A stretch of DNA of 64,000 nucleotides from Macrotrachela quadricornifera. Taxonomy: Eukaryota > Rotifera > Eurotatoria > Philodinida > Philodinidae. The first letter of the stretch is position 1, and every line of letters begins with the position of its first letter. The translations under genes and the position numbers were made by a program. The DNA lies in assembly GCA_022393335.1 (NCBI GenBank), contig JAJEKB010020989.1, positions 268,447 through 332,446 of the forward strand. Reading direction: 5' to 3'. This document shows positions 24,783 through 37,029 of the stretch, one piece after another. The notes under the pieces were generated by a model. The model had not been told where the DNA came from and did not search any database. It saw nothing but the letters and a program-made list of their open reading frames with translations.

Positions 24783-25120
24783 AATTAAGACCAAATGAGG
24801 CACTATCATATGAGTGCAATTGTGATAGTGACGCTGTGACCATGTGACTCGGTCATCCGAATGCTTTCGCGCGAAAATCACTGGTTGGTGATGATACACT
24901 GAGTCCAATTTTTCGTCTTGATCTACTTCCAGAGTGATGTTGGTTCGGCGGTAATAAACCTGTAGTTTTGTTTTCAGTGTTAAATGTGGTTTCAACTTTA
25001 ATCAGATTCGAATTTAATGTATTCGATGAAATTTTTCTCCTACTCCTTGGTTTCTCTGATTCACGTCTATCAGATTGAACGTATTTATTTAATCTATGCT
25101 TATCATTTTGTGTGTAGTTA

Positions 25121-26653
25121 CAGTACTGGCCAAAAGTATCCCCCTTCTTGGATCTCACTCACAATATGACCTGTAGATCTGAAAATTAGTGTACACATGG
25201 TTCTCGATAAATGCTGATTAGTGACATGATCCGCAGCTCGACTGTCTGAAATATAAGAAATTTATAATGTATGCCGTATATTTCCACTGTGGACTTCGTA
25301 ACTCAGGAACAGAAAGACTTTGGGGGTCAGTGTTGATTTCATTCTTTAGTTCTTCCGTTCAACTATCAATGATAAAAGTTTCATTGAAATTCACTGAGTG
25401 GTTGTAGAACTAGAACTATTTTACTATAAGTATGGATATATGACAAAGTCGATTTATCCCATTGTGTACTTCATAAATCAGTGAAAGTTCGACAGATCGA
25501 TTTCAAATTTAGAGAAAAGGTTTCCTCATAAATCCTTATTGTTTTCTGAAATTTCCATCCTTATATCATTTACTAGAGGAAAATGACACTATGCTCGATT
25601 TCTAGATGTTGTGATAGGACTAGCCACTTGAATACTCAAGCAATTGATTTCATCTTTTGGGTATATGACTGATATGTAAAAGGGAACAGTTCTACCAAAA
25701 CAAAATTACAAAAATCACAAAGTATCATGGAAAACAAGGTATAAACTTTTTTAATCAGTTTTTCTTTCATTCTGATAACCTTTTTATTTTTTTGTTGAAT
25801 AGCATAAAAAAAGCGTTATAGGAAATGAATCAAAATGTATTTGTCTATCTAGCTCAAATCTGACAAAAGTCGTCTGATAATTTTCATCGTGATAATGGAT
25901 CAGAGTAAGTGTTAAAGTAAGAATATGAGTGAAAATTGGTATGAAATTGTGAAAGGGATACAAATACTTATTCTCACTTCTTATCTCATTCAGCTTTGTC
26001 GGAATGAAAGAAAAACTGATTAAAAAAGTTTATACCTTGTTTTCCATGATACTTTGTGATTTTTGTAATTTTGTTTTGGTAGAACTGTTCCCTTTTACAT
26101 ATCAGTCATATACCCAAAAGATGAAATCAATTGCTTGAGTATTCAAGTGGCTAGTCCTATCACAACATCTAGAAATCGAGCATAGTGTCATTTTCCTCTA
26201 GTAAATGATATAAGGATGGAAATTTCAGAAAACAATAAGGATTTATGAGGAAACCTTTTCTCTAAATTTGAAATCGATCTGTCGAACTTTCACTGATTTA
26301 TGAAGTACACAATGGGATAAATCGACTTTGTCATATATCCATACTTATAGTAAAATAGTTCTAGTTCTACAACCACTCAGTGAATTTCAATGAAACTTTT
26401 ATCATTGATAGTTGAACGGAAGAACTAAAGAATGAAATCAACACTGACCCCCAAAGTCTTTCTGTTCCTGAGTTACGAAGTCCACAGTGGAAATATACGG
26501 CATACATTATAAATTTCTTATATTTCAGACAGTCGAGCTGCGGATCATGTCACTAATCAGCATTTATCGAGAACCATGTGTACACTAATTTTCAGATCTA
26601 CAGGTCATATTGTGAGTGAGATCCAAGAAGGGGGATACTTTTGGCCAGTACTG
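25121..26653. mobile_element. Perfect foldback element with Tc1/mariner-type ends and TA duplication
   Basis: 1533 bp, flanked by TA at 25119-25120 and 26654-26655. The termini CAGTACTGGCCAAAAGTAT look like Tc1/mariner ends. Arms 25121-25773 and 26001-26653 (653 bp each) are exact inverted copies as far as I can compare by eye: landmark pairs sum to the same value (51774) throughout, so there is no indel between arms. The 227-nt centre is unrelated sequence. There is no transposase. It lies within the minus-strand pseudogene. Confidence 0.9.
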
Positions 26654-26673
26654 TAAGTAGATTCTGTTTGAAA

Positions 26674-28072
26674 TGTCGTGCATCAATTTCAATTAGAAAC
26701 AAGAATATTCATCATGGAATTCAAACCATTTTATATTCGTCTAAGGAAAACATTTTTTCAAATATTTGCGATACTAATTGTGAGGTTTGTATGAACGCTT
26801 TCTTCGTTATCTTTAATAAAAGTCGTAGTCATCTTTCCCCATGAAAATGAAAGACTTGCCGTTCAACCACATGCTAATTTTTCTTTGTTTTGAATCGTCT
26901 AGTTTTTTTTTGATTTCCTTTTACCTACAAATTTCCTATAGATACGTTCTTTTGGACAGAGCATTTTCATGTAATGGCAAATTTGTTATTAATAAAACAT
27001 ATCAACATTAAAGTACAATTTTTTTTCAAAGATTTTTATATAAGTTACGCTCTATTATAAAACTGAGATTTTATAAATGGGAATATTTTTAGTTAATTGC
27101 TTCATCAGCTGTAAGTTACTAGACAAATTTTTGTGAAAACATCGTAAACCAGGCATTTTCGTCATCGTAGAATAGTTCAAAACTTGAATTTAAAAAGATA
27201 TTCTGTGCTGTCTATTTCTAATTTTTTGCACCTCTTGTCTGAATCAAAGCAGGTGACGGTACGATATTACAAGATACTAGTCGTTGCTATTTTTAAGGCA
27301 TTTCCATAAAATTACCTAACAGTACAAATAGGCCCTATGACGATAAGAAGTATCGATATACTAGCACAGTTCTTGCTCAAAAATTTCTTCATCTTGCCAT
27401 ATGTTTCTACAAGATATAGTATAGAAAACGGAAGTAAAACTAAATTATTTACATTCCAATCTTAAGTAATAGAAAGATTAAAGCAGTTTCTCAGAAGAAT
27501 ATAACAATGTGATCACTCTCTTTACAAAACAAAATGGCTTAACTTTGTACGTGACATAGCATGTCCACAAGTTTATAAAAAAAAACGTACTCTTTTATAT
27601 TCGCAAACATTTTCTATACGCCTTTTCTGTACATACAATTTCATCTCCTAAGAAAGAGCAATTCATTAAAAAAAGATTTTTTTTTATCTCAAACGAAGTG
27701 AATGTGAAAGAATGATAGAACTTTCTATATGTTCTCTGGACTGCAATAGAGCTATTAACTCAATATGATAGCAAGATCAATAAAGTTGTACAGAAATCAA
27801 TGTGTTTGATGGACAAAGGAATACATTTTAGTCACAATAGAACCAAAACGGACTTCATGGAGTCTTGTATGACTCGCAAATAAGTTCAAAGAATCTGTGA
27901 TAGTGATACACACTGACAAAGTCACACAGTATTTGCAACAGATATTTAAATGACAACGCGAAAAATAATAATTACTGAAGGCATATAATCATCGTCATAA
28001 TCTCGATTCTATACATGGAATCTATTTAAATATGAATGATAGTTCTTTAAATTATTCTACAGTTAATTTCAG
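26674..28072. other. Noncoding DNA between pseudogene and ADP-ribosyltransferase
   Basis: AT-rich. It may hold lost upstream exons of the pseudogene (for example a short ATG-initiated stretch on the minus strand near 26840), but I could not connect any. No repeat identified. Confidence 0.4.
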
Positions 28073-28959
28073 CTAATCGACAGTATTCTCTGAATATGGT
28101 AACATAGTTTCAGTTTCGGTTTGAATATAAAACTTTTTAGTTAGACAAGCTAGAATATGTAAAAATCGAAACTATTTTGTCCAGTTACTCTCTTACCAGA
28201 AATGGACTTTTTCGAGCCAGCGGCCAAAGCTATCGACTGTAAAAGAGGAAATTCTGGACGAATTTCTTTGAGTTGAATCATATGAAGACCATGACCTTGA
28301 TCTAAAGAGGCGATAACTTTGAATTGAGTAGCAGCGAGAAGTAAAACTTCTTTTTCTTTTGAAAAATAAGAATGTTGACTGATATCTTTGCCTGAATTGC
28401 ATTCTATGGTAAACATTGTTCTTGTGCCTGTTTTGCCTAAAAAAAGTTCCGACTGTAAAACGTCAATTTCAACAGTGCAGGAGGAAAAACCCCACCAGAT
28501 AATGGTCTTATCCTTTGGATAATCTTTTTGTAAATCTGACTTGACACCACGAAAAACAACCTGATGAATGGATGGAAGACGAGCAAGGGCAGTGAGTAGA
28601 AGTTTGAGATAGAGAAACCATGGTTTAAGCTTGTTCCTGTCTTCGGATCGGAGAGTTGTGTTGAGAGCGAAATAAAGACATGTATTACGTGGTTGCCATT
28701 CCATCGAGTACAGCATGATAGAAGCTGATTCGTCAATTGTCAATCCGTCAGCTGGTGGGTTTTTGCACCGTTCTTTAGCAGCATAGGCAAAGCTTTGAAC
28801 AGTGGGTAAAAGAGGCACAAGTGGCTCGACAGCTTCCATAAGTGAAACAATCGGCGAGTTCTCATAGCCAAATATCGGCATTAACATCTGAAGTGGCTCT
28901 TGAGCAACGTCCGAGATACGTTTGAATCGGTGTGTGGGTTCCTGTGCATCTGTAGCCAT
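28073..28959 (-). CDS. NAD(+)--protein-arginine ADP-ribosyltransferase (R-S-EXE class)
   Basis: Two exons on the minus strand: 28959-28197 and 28149-28073, joined by a 47-nt GTAAGAG..CTAG intron; the splice is in frame and gives 279 residues ending at TAG. Without splicing the ORF ends after a short unrelated tail, so I prefer the spliced form. Mono-ADP-ribosyltransferases of this class move ADP-ribose from NAD+ to arginine. The three catalytic signatures are present in order: Arg137 in V-V-F-R-G, Ser-Ser at 159-160 in W-G-F-S-S-C, and E-K-E at 202-204 in [16 protein letters not shown], so it looks active. No signal peptide is obvious at MATDAQEP. An acceptor-like TTTTTTTTTTCAG at about 29007 suggests a 5' UTR intron. 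These genes are numerous in bdelloid rotifers. Confidence 0.8.
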
Positions 28960-29627
28960 GGCGATTAGTGAGAAATCTTCAAAAATTATTATAAAATCTA
29001 ATATCTGAAAAAAAAAACAAAAATATTTGTAAATATTATTGTTTTCAGTATTGAAGTAAATTCTTTTATTCATTTTGCCACGATCACAATGATGAAATCT
29101 CAACAGCTTGAAATAGTTCAGAATTTCCGTGTCTTAATACATAGATATAAAGATATGGAAAGAGAATTTCTCAGAAGTCAAAAAAGAATAAATGCTCCTC
29201 ATATATACGTAACTCCACTATTTTATTTTTAAAGTGAAACCTTTCAAGAAAAGTACTCCAGCTAGTGGCTCAAAGTTGTTGAGTATCGAGTTAGTTCTTA
29301 TGAATAAATGTTCAACTGAACCTATGTTTCTATCTGTTCATGCAACGAATCTCTTCAACTTAGTTTCATGGAGAAAAACAGCCGTGGGCTGATTTGTGGT
29401 TTTATACACCCCCGTCCTTTCATTTTAATATATATTAGAAAATATGTTATGCTCGACTTTCCCCAAGTATCATAGGGTTTATACTGTATCGGAAAAGTGT
29501 AGCTTTGACAAGTGTGTGCATATGATTTCCACTAGATATTTTTGTTCGATTTTGTTGAAATAGCCGCTGGCACGCTGTCATCAAATCATGCAGGAAGAGC
29601 GTCATTCATTTTGCCTCTCCTATTTTA
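28960..29627. other. 5' region of the ADP-ribosyltransferase and flanking noncoding DNA
   Basis: A polypyrimidine-CAG (complement of 29007-29020) could be the 3' end of an intron in the 5' UTR. Upstream is AT-rich DNA with no gene seen. Confidence 0.4.
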
Positions 29628-30914
29628 CAGGGGCGGCGGAACGTTTCCAAATCAGGTAAGGCTCAGTATAAGGAAGTTGATTACTCTACAAAACTTTTTC
29701 ATATTACCTTGAAATAGACTAAAATAAGTTTAGGTAATAATTCGATTTTGATTATTTAATTATTTTTGTATCGCGAAAAATACTGTACTGGTTCGCTCTA
29801 TTCTTGATGACAAGAACATGTGAATTTTTACCCAGTATAAAAATTTCATAGCAAAAAAACTCATTTATTTCAAATTAAACTATTAATCAAAAAAAAGCTT
29901 GTCTTCTATCATTCGAAGCTATAAACGTTGACATTATTTAATGTGGATCGATTTCATCAAGCTTTTTTTAATACATATGTGATAATAAATAATGATCAAG
30001 TCGTGATTGTGTCATAGAATTTGAAAGCGTGTTCTTCAATCGATTTAATGCGCTAAATGTGAGTTTAACAGTTGCTGTAGTGACAGGAAGGGTTAAGCAA
30101 AGTTTAATTAATTTATCAAATTTTCTGAGCGTTTATTGACTAACATCATATGAATTTAAAATTTTGCAAATGGTCGAAACCTTTATAATTTGTTTTATTC
30201 TCATCTGATTCGTGTTAACCCATGCAAAAAAAACCAAAAAACAGGATTTTAACTAGATTTCTTGTCTTTTGATTGATTATTTTTGATTTTTATCAGTTTT
30301 AATCGAATATAATTGATTGTTCTTATCTTAATCGATTTTAATTGATTATTTAATTTTTAATCGTTTTTAATCACAATAATCAAAGAATGCGTAAGCACAG
30401 ATCGTTATTATCTTGCGAACTAAGGCATGTAAGTTCGAGGATAATTTGGTGTTGCATCTACTATTTGTCGACGCGAAGAGTCCGAGAAAGCAATAAAAAA
30501 CTATGATTTATGGATTAAAACTCGGCGAAAACCCATTTTTTTTGTTAACACGATTATAATTGATTAAAAATCACGAAATCTGATTAAAATTGCTTTATTT
30601 TAATCGATTGTTAATCACTAAAAAATCGATTAAGATTTGATTTTTTTTCTGTATTTTTCTACATGGGTAAGGATAATGACAATATTACAAATGATTTCCA
30701 TTTTCGTCGCATTTCTTGTTTTTTTATCACATTATAGAAAAAAAATCACTCAAAAAAAGTTCTACTGTTAGCACTAAAATAAAGTTCGCTTGATCGAACA
30801 GATTTAAATTCCACAGAAAATAAATTTCAGAGCCTGAATTCAAGTAAGGCTGAGCTTAATAGTGTCCAATTCAGGTGAGGCTCAAGCCTTTTGAGCCTAC
30901 AGGCTCCGCCGCCT
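29628..30914. mobile_element. Degenerate hAT-like element with GGCGGCGGA ends
   Basis: About 1.29 kb. The left end CAGGGGCGGCGGAAC and the complement of the right end TAGGCGGCGGAGCC are inverted; both are followed by subterminal AGGTAAGGCT/AGGTGAGGCT words. GC-rich tips stand out in AT-rich DNA. The interior 30290-30650 is full of TTAATCGATT-like words. No clean 8-bp target duplication, and no transposase. It is probably an old non-autonomous copy. Confidence 0.5.
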
Positions 30915-30925
30915 ATACTTACCAT

Positions 30926-31250
30926 ATTTGCAATATATCTGTTTCCAAAAGATTTTAACTTAACTAGCTTGCGTAAAAAAATGTAAAAGCTTTGAACAAA
31001 GTCTCATCGAGATATAGAACTTTCAAATTTGAAATCCTTCTCTATAGATACTGTATATAATATACATTTTTTGAAAGCTTCGTATCTCGGCAAGACTTTG
31101 TTCAAAACTTCTATACTTTTTTACACAGGCTAGTTAAATTGAGATCTTTGTATGCCCGGAGTTTTAGATTAAAATTCAAAACATGATTTTTTCGTCCCTG
31201 GGGCCTCCCACAGGGAATCTTTTGAAAATAGATATATTGGAAATCTGGTA
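30926..31250. repeat. Inverted repeat of about 325 bp
   Basis: Arms around ATATATCTGTTTCCAAAAGATT (left, first 20 used) and its inverted partner near 31216, with an inner pair around AAGTCT.ATCGAGATA and TATCTCGGCAAGACTT. Divergence is about 15-20%. Probably an old foldback element. Confidence 0.5.
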
Positions 31251-32320
31251 AGTTCGCCATATCTCAATAGGAGCCAGAACTCTTTTAGAGTTTTGACTAG
31301 GGCACTATGGATTATCTGTGGACAAAAATTCATTGAAATCGGAGAGGCGTACCTGGCGATGTTTCCTCGTTAGAAAAATAAATCCTTCTTTGCATATTAC
31401 TAAAATATACGCTGTAAAAACTTCCTAATGCAGCCGTGACGGAAAAGGCTGATCTTCTATTATTTTTCGATTTCCTCTGGTACGTTTCATACTATATTTC
31501 TGCTCTTGATTTTGTTAGCTTTGCCATTTAATTCTTTACCAACTTTGGAGAGAATAATACGGCATAGCTTTAGGTAATATAATGAAAACTGAAAACAACG
31601 CTCCACGAAATAACATAAAAAAATGAATGTGAAAACGGTGACTGACCAATAAGACCTTTTTTTAGATTTGGCTAGTGTAATTTCTAATCAGAACAAATAA
31701 AATGTTAATTACAAACGGTTCGAGATATTTATGCTATAAATATGTCAGAGTCCTTATGTCGCCAACACACATTAACGACAAACGCAAACATTGAGTAAAA
31801 CAAAATGAATAGCAACCTGAAAAATAGTAAGAATCCCAAAGCTAATTTTTCTTATGTTATTTCAAAAAACTCTGTAATATTTTTCAGGTCAATTGTTGAG
31901 AATAGAACGCCCAGTCTAGTAGATAAACAATCAACGTATTCCGATGAAAAGAACAGATGCAAATCACAAAATACTAAGGAATCGGCCATTTTTGTAGTGG
32001 AGATGGATATTCCGAGGTGCTTTTTTTCAAAGCATCCATTTCAGTAGTATTTAAAGGTGTGTTGCTTATTTCAAGTCGATCCATGATAGAGCTTTTTTTT
32101 ATTATAGAGTGAGAAAGCGCGTTCGACCTAGATCTCTAACAGTTATTTTTAATTTTTTAAGATGTTTTATTCGATGAAAAATGTAGCGACACTTGTACAA
32201 GGACTTATGCATCATCCGTTACTATCAATATATAATACTCGAACAACTCATATCAATCAAACAATGAAATCGACCTTTGTCAGTTTTGTAGATTTTGATG
32301 CTAATATGAAATACTTTACT
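31251..32320. other. Noncoding DNA
   Basis: No gene recognised. The ORF at 31805-32047 has no recognisable domain and is probably chance. Confidence 0.4.
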
Positions 32321-32328
32321 TATTTTAT

Positions 32329-33022
32329 TAGGAGTGCAACAAATCCAAAGCCTTGGATTTGTTTAGAGAGATTTGGGTTTGGGTTTGGGTTTGGTCTCGA
32401 GATTTGGATTTGGGCTTGGGTTTGGTCTCTGGATTTGGATTTGGATTTGGGTTTGGTCTCGAGATTTGGATTTGGGTTTGGTTTTGGATTTGGATATCAG
32501 ATGTTTGGAATGCTTGTGACTCGGACATTAGATTAATCAAATCGCCCGAACTCAGCGTGATAGGACATCAATACTATTGTCTGTATTACTTTATACAAAT
32601 TTCACGTTTATGTATGGTTATATATTTCGAAGTAAGCATGCAGTTTGTGTACGGTTCTTGAAGAAATGAAGGTGTTTGCAGAGGAAGGTAAACTTCCGCA
32701 TCGACTATAACTTCATTACTACTTTAGACTTCAACTTTGAGTGCGAAAGACAAAATCTAAATCCAAACCCAAATCCCAAATCTAGAATCTAAATCCAAAT
32801 CCAAATCCAATTCTGGCATTCAAATCCAAACTCAAATCCCAAATTTCAATTCCAAACCCAAACCCAAATCACCAATCTCAATTTCAAATCCAAATCCAAT
32901 TCCAATTCCAGCATTCAAATCCAAACCCAATTCCAATTCTAGCATTCAAATCCAAACCCAATTCCAAATCCAAAGAATTGGGTACCAAATCCAAATCTTC
33001 ATTAAGATTTGTTGCACCCCTA
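32329..33022 (+). mobile_element. hAT-type MITE, copy 2, opposite orientation
   Basis: 694 bp with the same ends as copy 1 (TAGGAGTGCAACAAATC on the left, with one change; GATTTGTTGCACCCCTA on the right) and its own perfect 8-bp target duplication TATTTTAT (32321-32328, 33023-33030). Interior unique core and the two inverted GGATTTGG minisatellites match copy 1 reversed; the minisatellites are shorter here, which explains the 112-bp length difference. Different target duplications show two independent insertions. Confidence 0.9.
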
Positions 33023-33030
33023 TATTTTAT

Positions 33031-36000
33031 ATAAAATGCTTTCTTGTGAATAATACGACAGCGGAATAATATAAAAAAATGTGTCGAAAACTTACTTTTT
33101 ATTGAAAAATGTCTTTTCGCTTATTCGTTTTTTCGTTTATTTATGATCACGCTTCGTCAATCAAGCAATTTTTTTCCAACAAATGTGCATCAAACAAAAA
33201 AATGCGTGTACATCTACGATACAAGATAACACACGCACACTTTGAGTCACTTTTTCTTTCTATCGACAGCGAGACACACTAATACATGCATCAGCAGACG
33301 ATACTCTACATCGGTTCACCTGTAAATAATTTTTTGTTCGTTCTATTATCATTAGAAAAAAAAGTGTGAAGAGAAGTAATTGGTTTTTATCATGCATCGA
33401 ATATATGTTCATTCTGTTATGTCCAGAAAGTCATTCATTGATAATATTTAATATTCATGTAAAATGGACAGTTGTAAATTATAACATATAGAATGGTTAG
33501 TTTTCGGAAATGTAAGAGACTGATTCCTTTTTCACAGATGGTTGTGCAAAATATTTTTTGCTGGAAATCTAAACTAGTGTCAAGATTGAATTTCGACGAG
33601 CGCCATTAACAAGTACAAAGTCGAAGGCAATATCTCAAGAAGCGATAATTTTCGCAGATTGCTAAGAGTTATATTTTCCTTTACAATTTCTGGAAAAAAG
33701 GACTTTTCATATTCAATACAGAGATGTTTTTAAATATTTTTGGCATAGAAGGCAGCTACATTTTCGGTGCAAGCCCTATTCTATCTGTGAAATTCGTCGA
33801 GGAAATACACCGCACCACAGGCAGACTGCCAAATATGTCAGAAGCTGAAGATTGTCTGAAATATTTGGCAAATAGTTAAGCAGAAAATTTTCGCAATCAT
33901 ATCCAAAAAGTAGAGGAGAGGACTAGCCCACCTAAATCTATAACCATGTACATAATTCAGAAAAATAAAGGAGCGTACATTTTTGTACCTGATAAAAATT
34001 GATGAATGCAGGCTCACTGTATACGTTACGATTCGTTAAAGTTAATATAATACATACCTAAAAAGATTTTTCAATGAAAAAACCAAGTGTTTATTTTATG
34101 GATAAAGTGTATTGCGTTCACGCTGCTTTTGTCAGCAACGCGTAAAACAACGTTTACATTCGATGTAGCAGGTGTTTCGTACATTTTGATTCTGCTTGGT
34201 ACATTTGCTATTCGGAACGCTGCTCTTGTCCCGATAGCAGACTGGGAAGATTCATTCATAGTGTTCAGCCTTGATCTGGAATTGGGGCAGAAATCAGTCC
34301 ACACGAGAATTTCACACTTTGTAGTTTTTCTTTTGATTTTGTTTGATAATAAATCAAATAAAGATAAATAAATGTGAACTGTTTGGATATGATAAAAGGT
34401 AAATTATTTAATGCTACAGTTTTTCTTTAATAAACTTTACTCTTTCTTTTTAGAGAACTTTTTGTTAAATTATTAAAAATATTTGATTTTAAAGATTTTG
34501 ATTTGAAATAAATTCCATTAACTAAAATATTTTTTCTAAGAAAAGGAATAATAGAAGAGAAAATAAATGAAATTAAAAATATTTTTTTTTATTAAAGTAA
34601 TGTATTCATTTGAATGAAACATTTAAAAAAAAAGAAAAATGAATATATCTAATTTTTGTGAAACTCACATATATTTTCAAAGAAAATTAGTGAGTATAAG
34701 TTGTAATTCGAGGTTTGTCGGCTTTCCCCCTTACAGACATTTGCAATTGATTATCGGGAGGCGCGACATAGTATGTCGTTACTATGGTTTTTGATCGTTA
34801 TAGTTCATCTAAAGCTTTGCTGCAAACATATATCTATGAAATTAGAAAAAGAGTATTAAACAAAAATTACAGTAATATAGCTCTTACTAGTTAATATCAA
34901 TATGTGAATTGCACACCTTAGTCTCAAAAGAGCTTCACTAACAAGCTTTTCATGGTAATTTTTAAAAAAATAGAAGAATAAGAGTCAATTTAAGGACGGA
35001 GGCGGATAAAAACATCTTACATAAGGACACTAACGGAAAAAAAGTGAATTTATTATTAAAAAAAGACCAATTTTTTTTCCTATAAAAAATGTAAAAAAAT
35101 GTGGATTTTGAGGTATATTCTGTAGATAGTTTTCAGTTCATTTCAACTCAAGAATCTTGTTTAAAAATTTTTTAATATATTCAGTTTTCCAGAGCTTGAC
35201 AAGCTCTATTCAACCACGTCAAAATATCCAAGAAAAACATTTTACTCAATTTTTAAATGACTAGCACCTTTCCTTTCCACCGCCAAAAGTGCATAAAATT
35301 TCTGAAAGTTTCTTAAGTTTGGTATTAAAATGTTTACACAACTCTTATTATTTAGCATGAACAAACCCCATTTTCACGGGTTTTTATTTAGTATAAAATT
35401 CCTCGTGTCTCTTAGTTCAAATCATAGCGTTATTCCCTCGAATAATATATTTTTTTCCGACCTTATATAATTATTCAATATTCAGGATAAATCATAAACC
35501 TATGACCTCCGCCTTTGTCTACTGGAAAGTACCTAAGAATCAATACAAAAGGGTTCTATTTATTATTAACGCCAAATTTAACGCAATTTTTTTCAAAAAT
35601 GTTTTGAAACACACATAGTGGTGAGGTCTAGTCGTTCTTCGACAGGTCTATGAAAATCCGTTCATTTTTTGGAAATCTATATATATTCGGAAAGCAAAGA
35701 TTTCAGTGCACCTAACTATGAAAAAACCTCAACTGCGACTTTTGAAAAATTGGGTTTGTTAAGGTGAGATCTTTAATAGATGAGGTAGCGGAGTCTGTTC
35801 ACAGTCATTTTGAAGTGCATGTTTTACTATACTTCTTCGATTTAAAGATAGTGCTACGGGAACGTTTATTACACAAATCGAATTTGGACTTCTGGTTCAT
35901 TCTTGCTATATTAGTCGTATACTTCTCAAAATCATTGATCTCATAAAAGATTAGATATATGAGCATTTATTTTTCTTAATGTATTATAGGAGTAGAACTT

Positions 36001-37029
36001 CAAAGGAGTATCGTCTTGTATATGAAAACATTGGATGGAAGTCCGTTCAGCGAAGCTTAGTGTGAAATTTAGTAAAATCTAACTCGAGTTCGATCGGATT
36101 TTTATAGGATATGGCCAATTTCAATAGAATTCATTGATTGAATTGAATTAGTTGAGATGAAATAAATAAATATTTTAAGATCAAAAATGAATAAATAAAG
36201 AAATTAATATTCTATATTATATTATTTCAGATTATGAGATGAATAATTCTCAATAAAAAAAAGAAATTTCTTGAATATGAGTTAAGTTTATCCATAATAA
36301 TTGTTGAAGATATTTTAATAGAAGTAATAAAAATGATGAAAAAAAAATTGAATCAAGCATTCATTATACGAATCGTATGAAAATTTACAGTAAAAAAAAT
36401 AAGAATTTGAATTTATTTCCAATTTGGAAAAAAACTAAACTTTTCAAAAAATAGTTTTTGTATTAATTGGAATTGAAATTTTTTCAGAGGTTTCAATAAA
36501 TATCGATATTGTTGGATCAAACTTATTAATTTAAGATACAAAAACTGTACGTCTTTTTTTCTCTTTCATCAGTATCTCGTTGATTTCCTTATCATCATAG
36601 TGGATGTCCCATACTAACGGAGAATAAATTATTAATGATATTTTTCATGCTTTTTGTTGACAGAAAGTGTTGCAATTTTTCTTACATATCTATTTAATCA
36701 AGATCTTTTGCCACCGAAAATTTCAGCAGTCTAACTGTAACTAATGGTGAAATATATGTACCAGATTGAAATAAATCAATTTCCTTACACGATTTTTGCA
36801 TTATTTTCACTATGTAGACAATTATCAGAGTATTGTAACGACAAATTGTATTTCAATTTTGTCGACATATTTCACTTTTAGTTTTAGTTAGAGTGTGACA
36901 CCCTTAATATGTAGGGATGATTGATACCATTAATAATAATGTCTATGAAGATGCATGATACATCATTTTTCACATCTATATATAGTATGAAAAGGAAGTA
37001 GCATATTTTTCTTATAAATAAACGTAAAT
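33031..37029. other. Four kilobases without a confident gene
   Basis: AT-rich. It contains one protein-like fragment (33644-33881), a 250-bp patch at about 34085-34320 open on both strands but unrecognised, and a diverged half of the long-TIR element family near 35185-35380 (GAGCTTGACAAGCTC). Runs of A/T and short tandem words elsewhere. No RNA gene seen. Confidence 0.4.
33644..33881 (+). pseudogene. Short protein-like fragment of unknown family
   Basis: A frame of about 79 codons ending in TAA at 33879-33881. Its last 45 codons read like real protein (KFVEEIHRTTGRLPNMSE and onward), unlike surrounding DNA. No start or splice signal decides its boundaries and I do not recognise it. It could be an exon or a relic. 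Confidence 0.25.

Larger units (their letters stand above)
21386..26673 (-). pseudogene. Gene broken by a LINE, a foldback element and two stops (possibly DUF4804-like)
   Basis: The minus-strand reading frame ends with a stop at 21386-21388 and can be followed rightward to about 26673. The C-terminal 400 residues have good protein character, including VETGIGLGVFDG, ALPIFDA, DQDMHRLTVAIALEGFTVSE and HGVFGGYWQNREP; this resembles the DUF4804 proteins known from Legionella and some eukaryotes, from memory and unverified. Upstream is a Ser-rich linker. Damage: in-frame TGA at 22055-22057 and 24853-24855; LINE at 22648-24782; foldback at 25121-26653. Removing the LINE plus one target duplication restores the frame (117 nt between landmarks), so the gene was open when the LINE entered. 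A plausible splice acceptor (AAACAG) lies near 26674; exons farther upstream were not found. Confidence 0.6.

Noticed and set aside
22055..24855. TGA read as tryptophan or selenocysteine
   Set aside because: The same gene carries two transposon insertions, and intact genes in the window (including the carboxylase) use TGG for Trp; the TGA codons are better explained as decay.
32162..32661. ORFs of 70-124 codons
   Set aside because: Same minisatellite translation in MITE copy 2.
34071..34371. Overlapping ORFs open on both strands
   Set aside because: Neither strand shows a recognisable motif or splice borders; a locally less AT-rich patch is enough to explain them.
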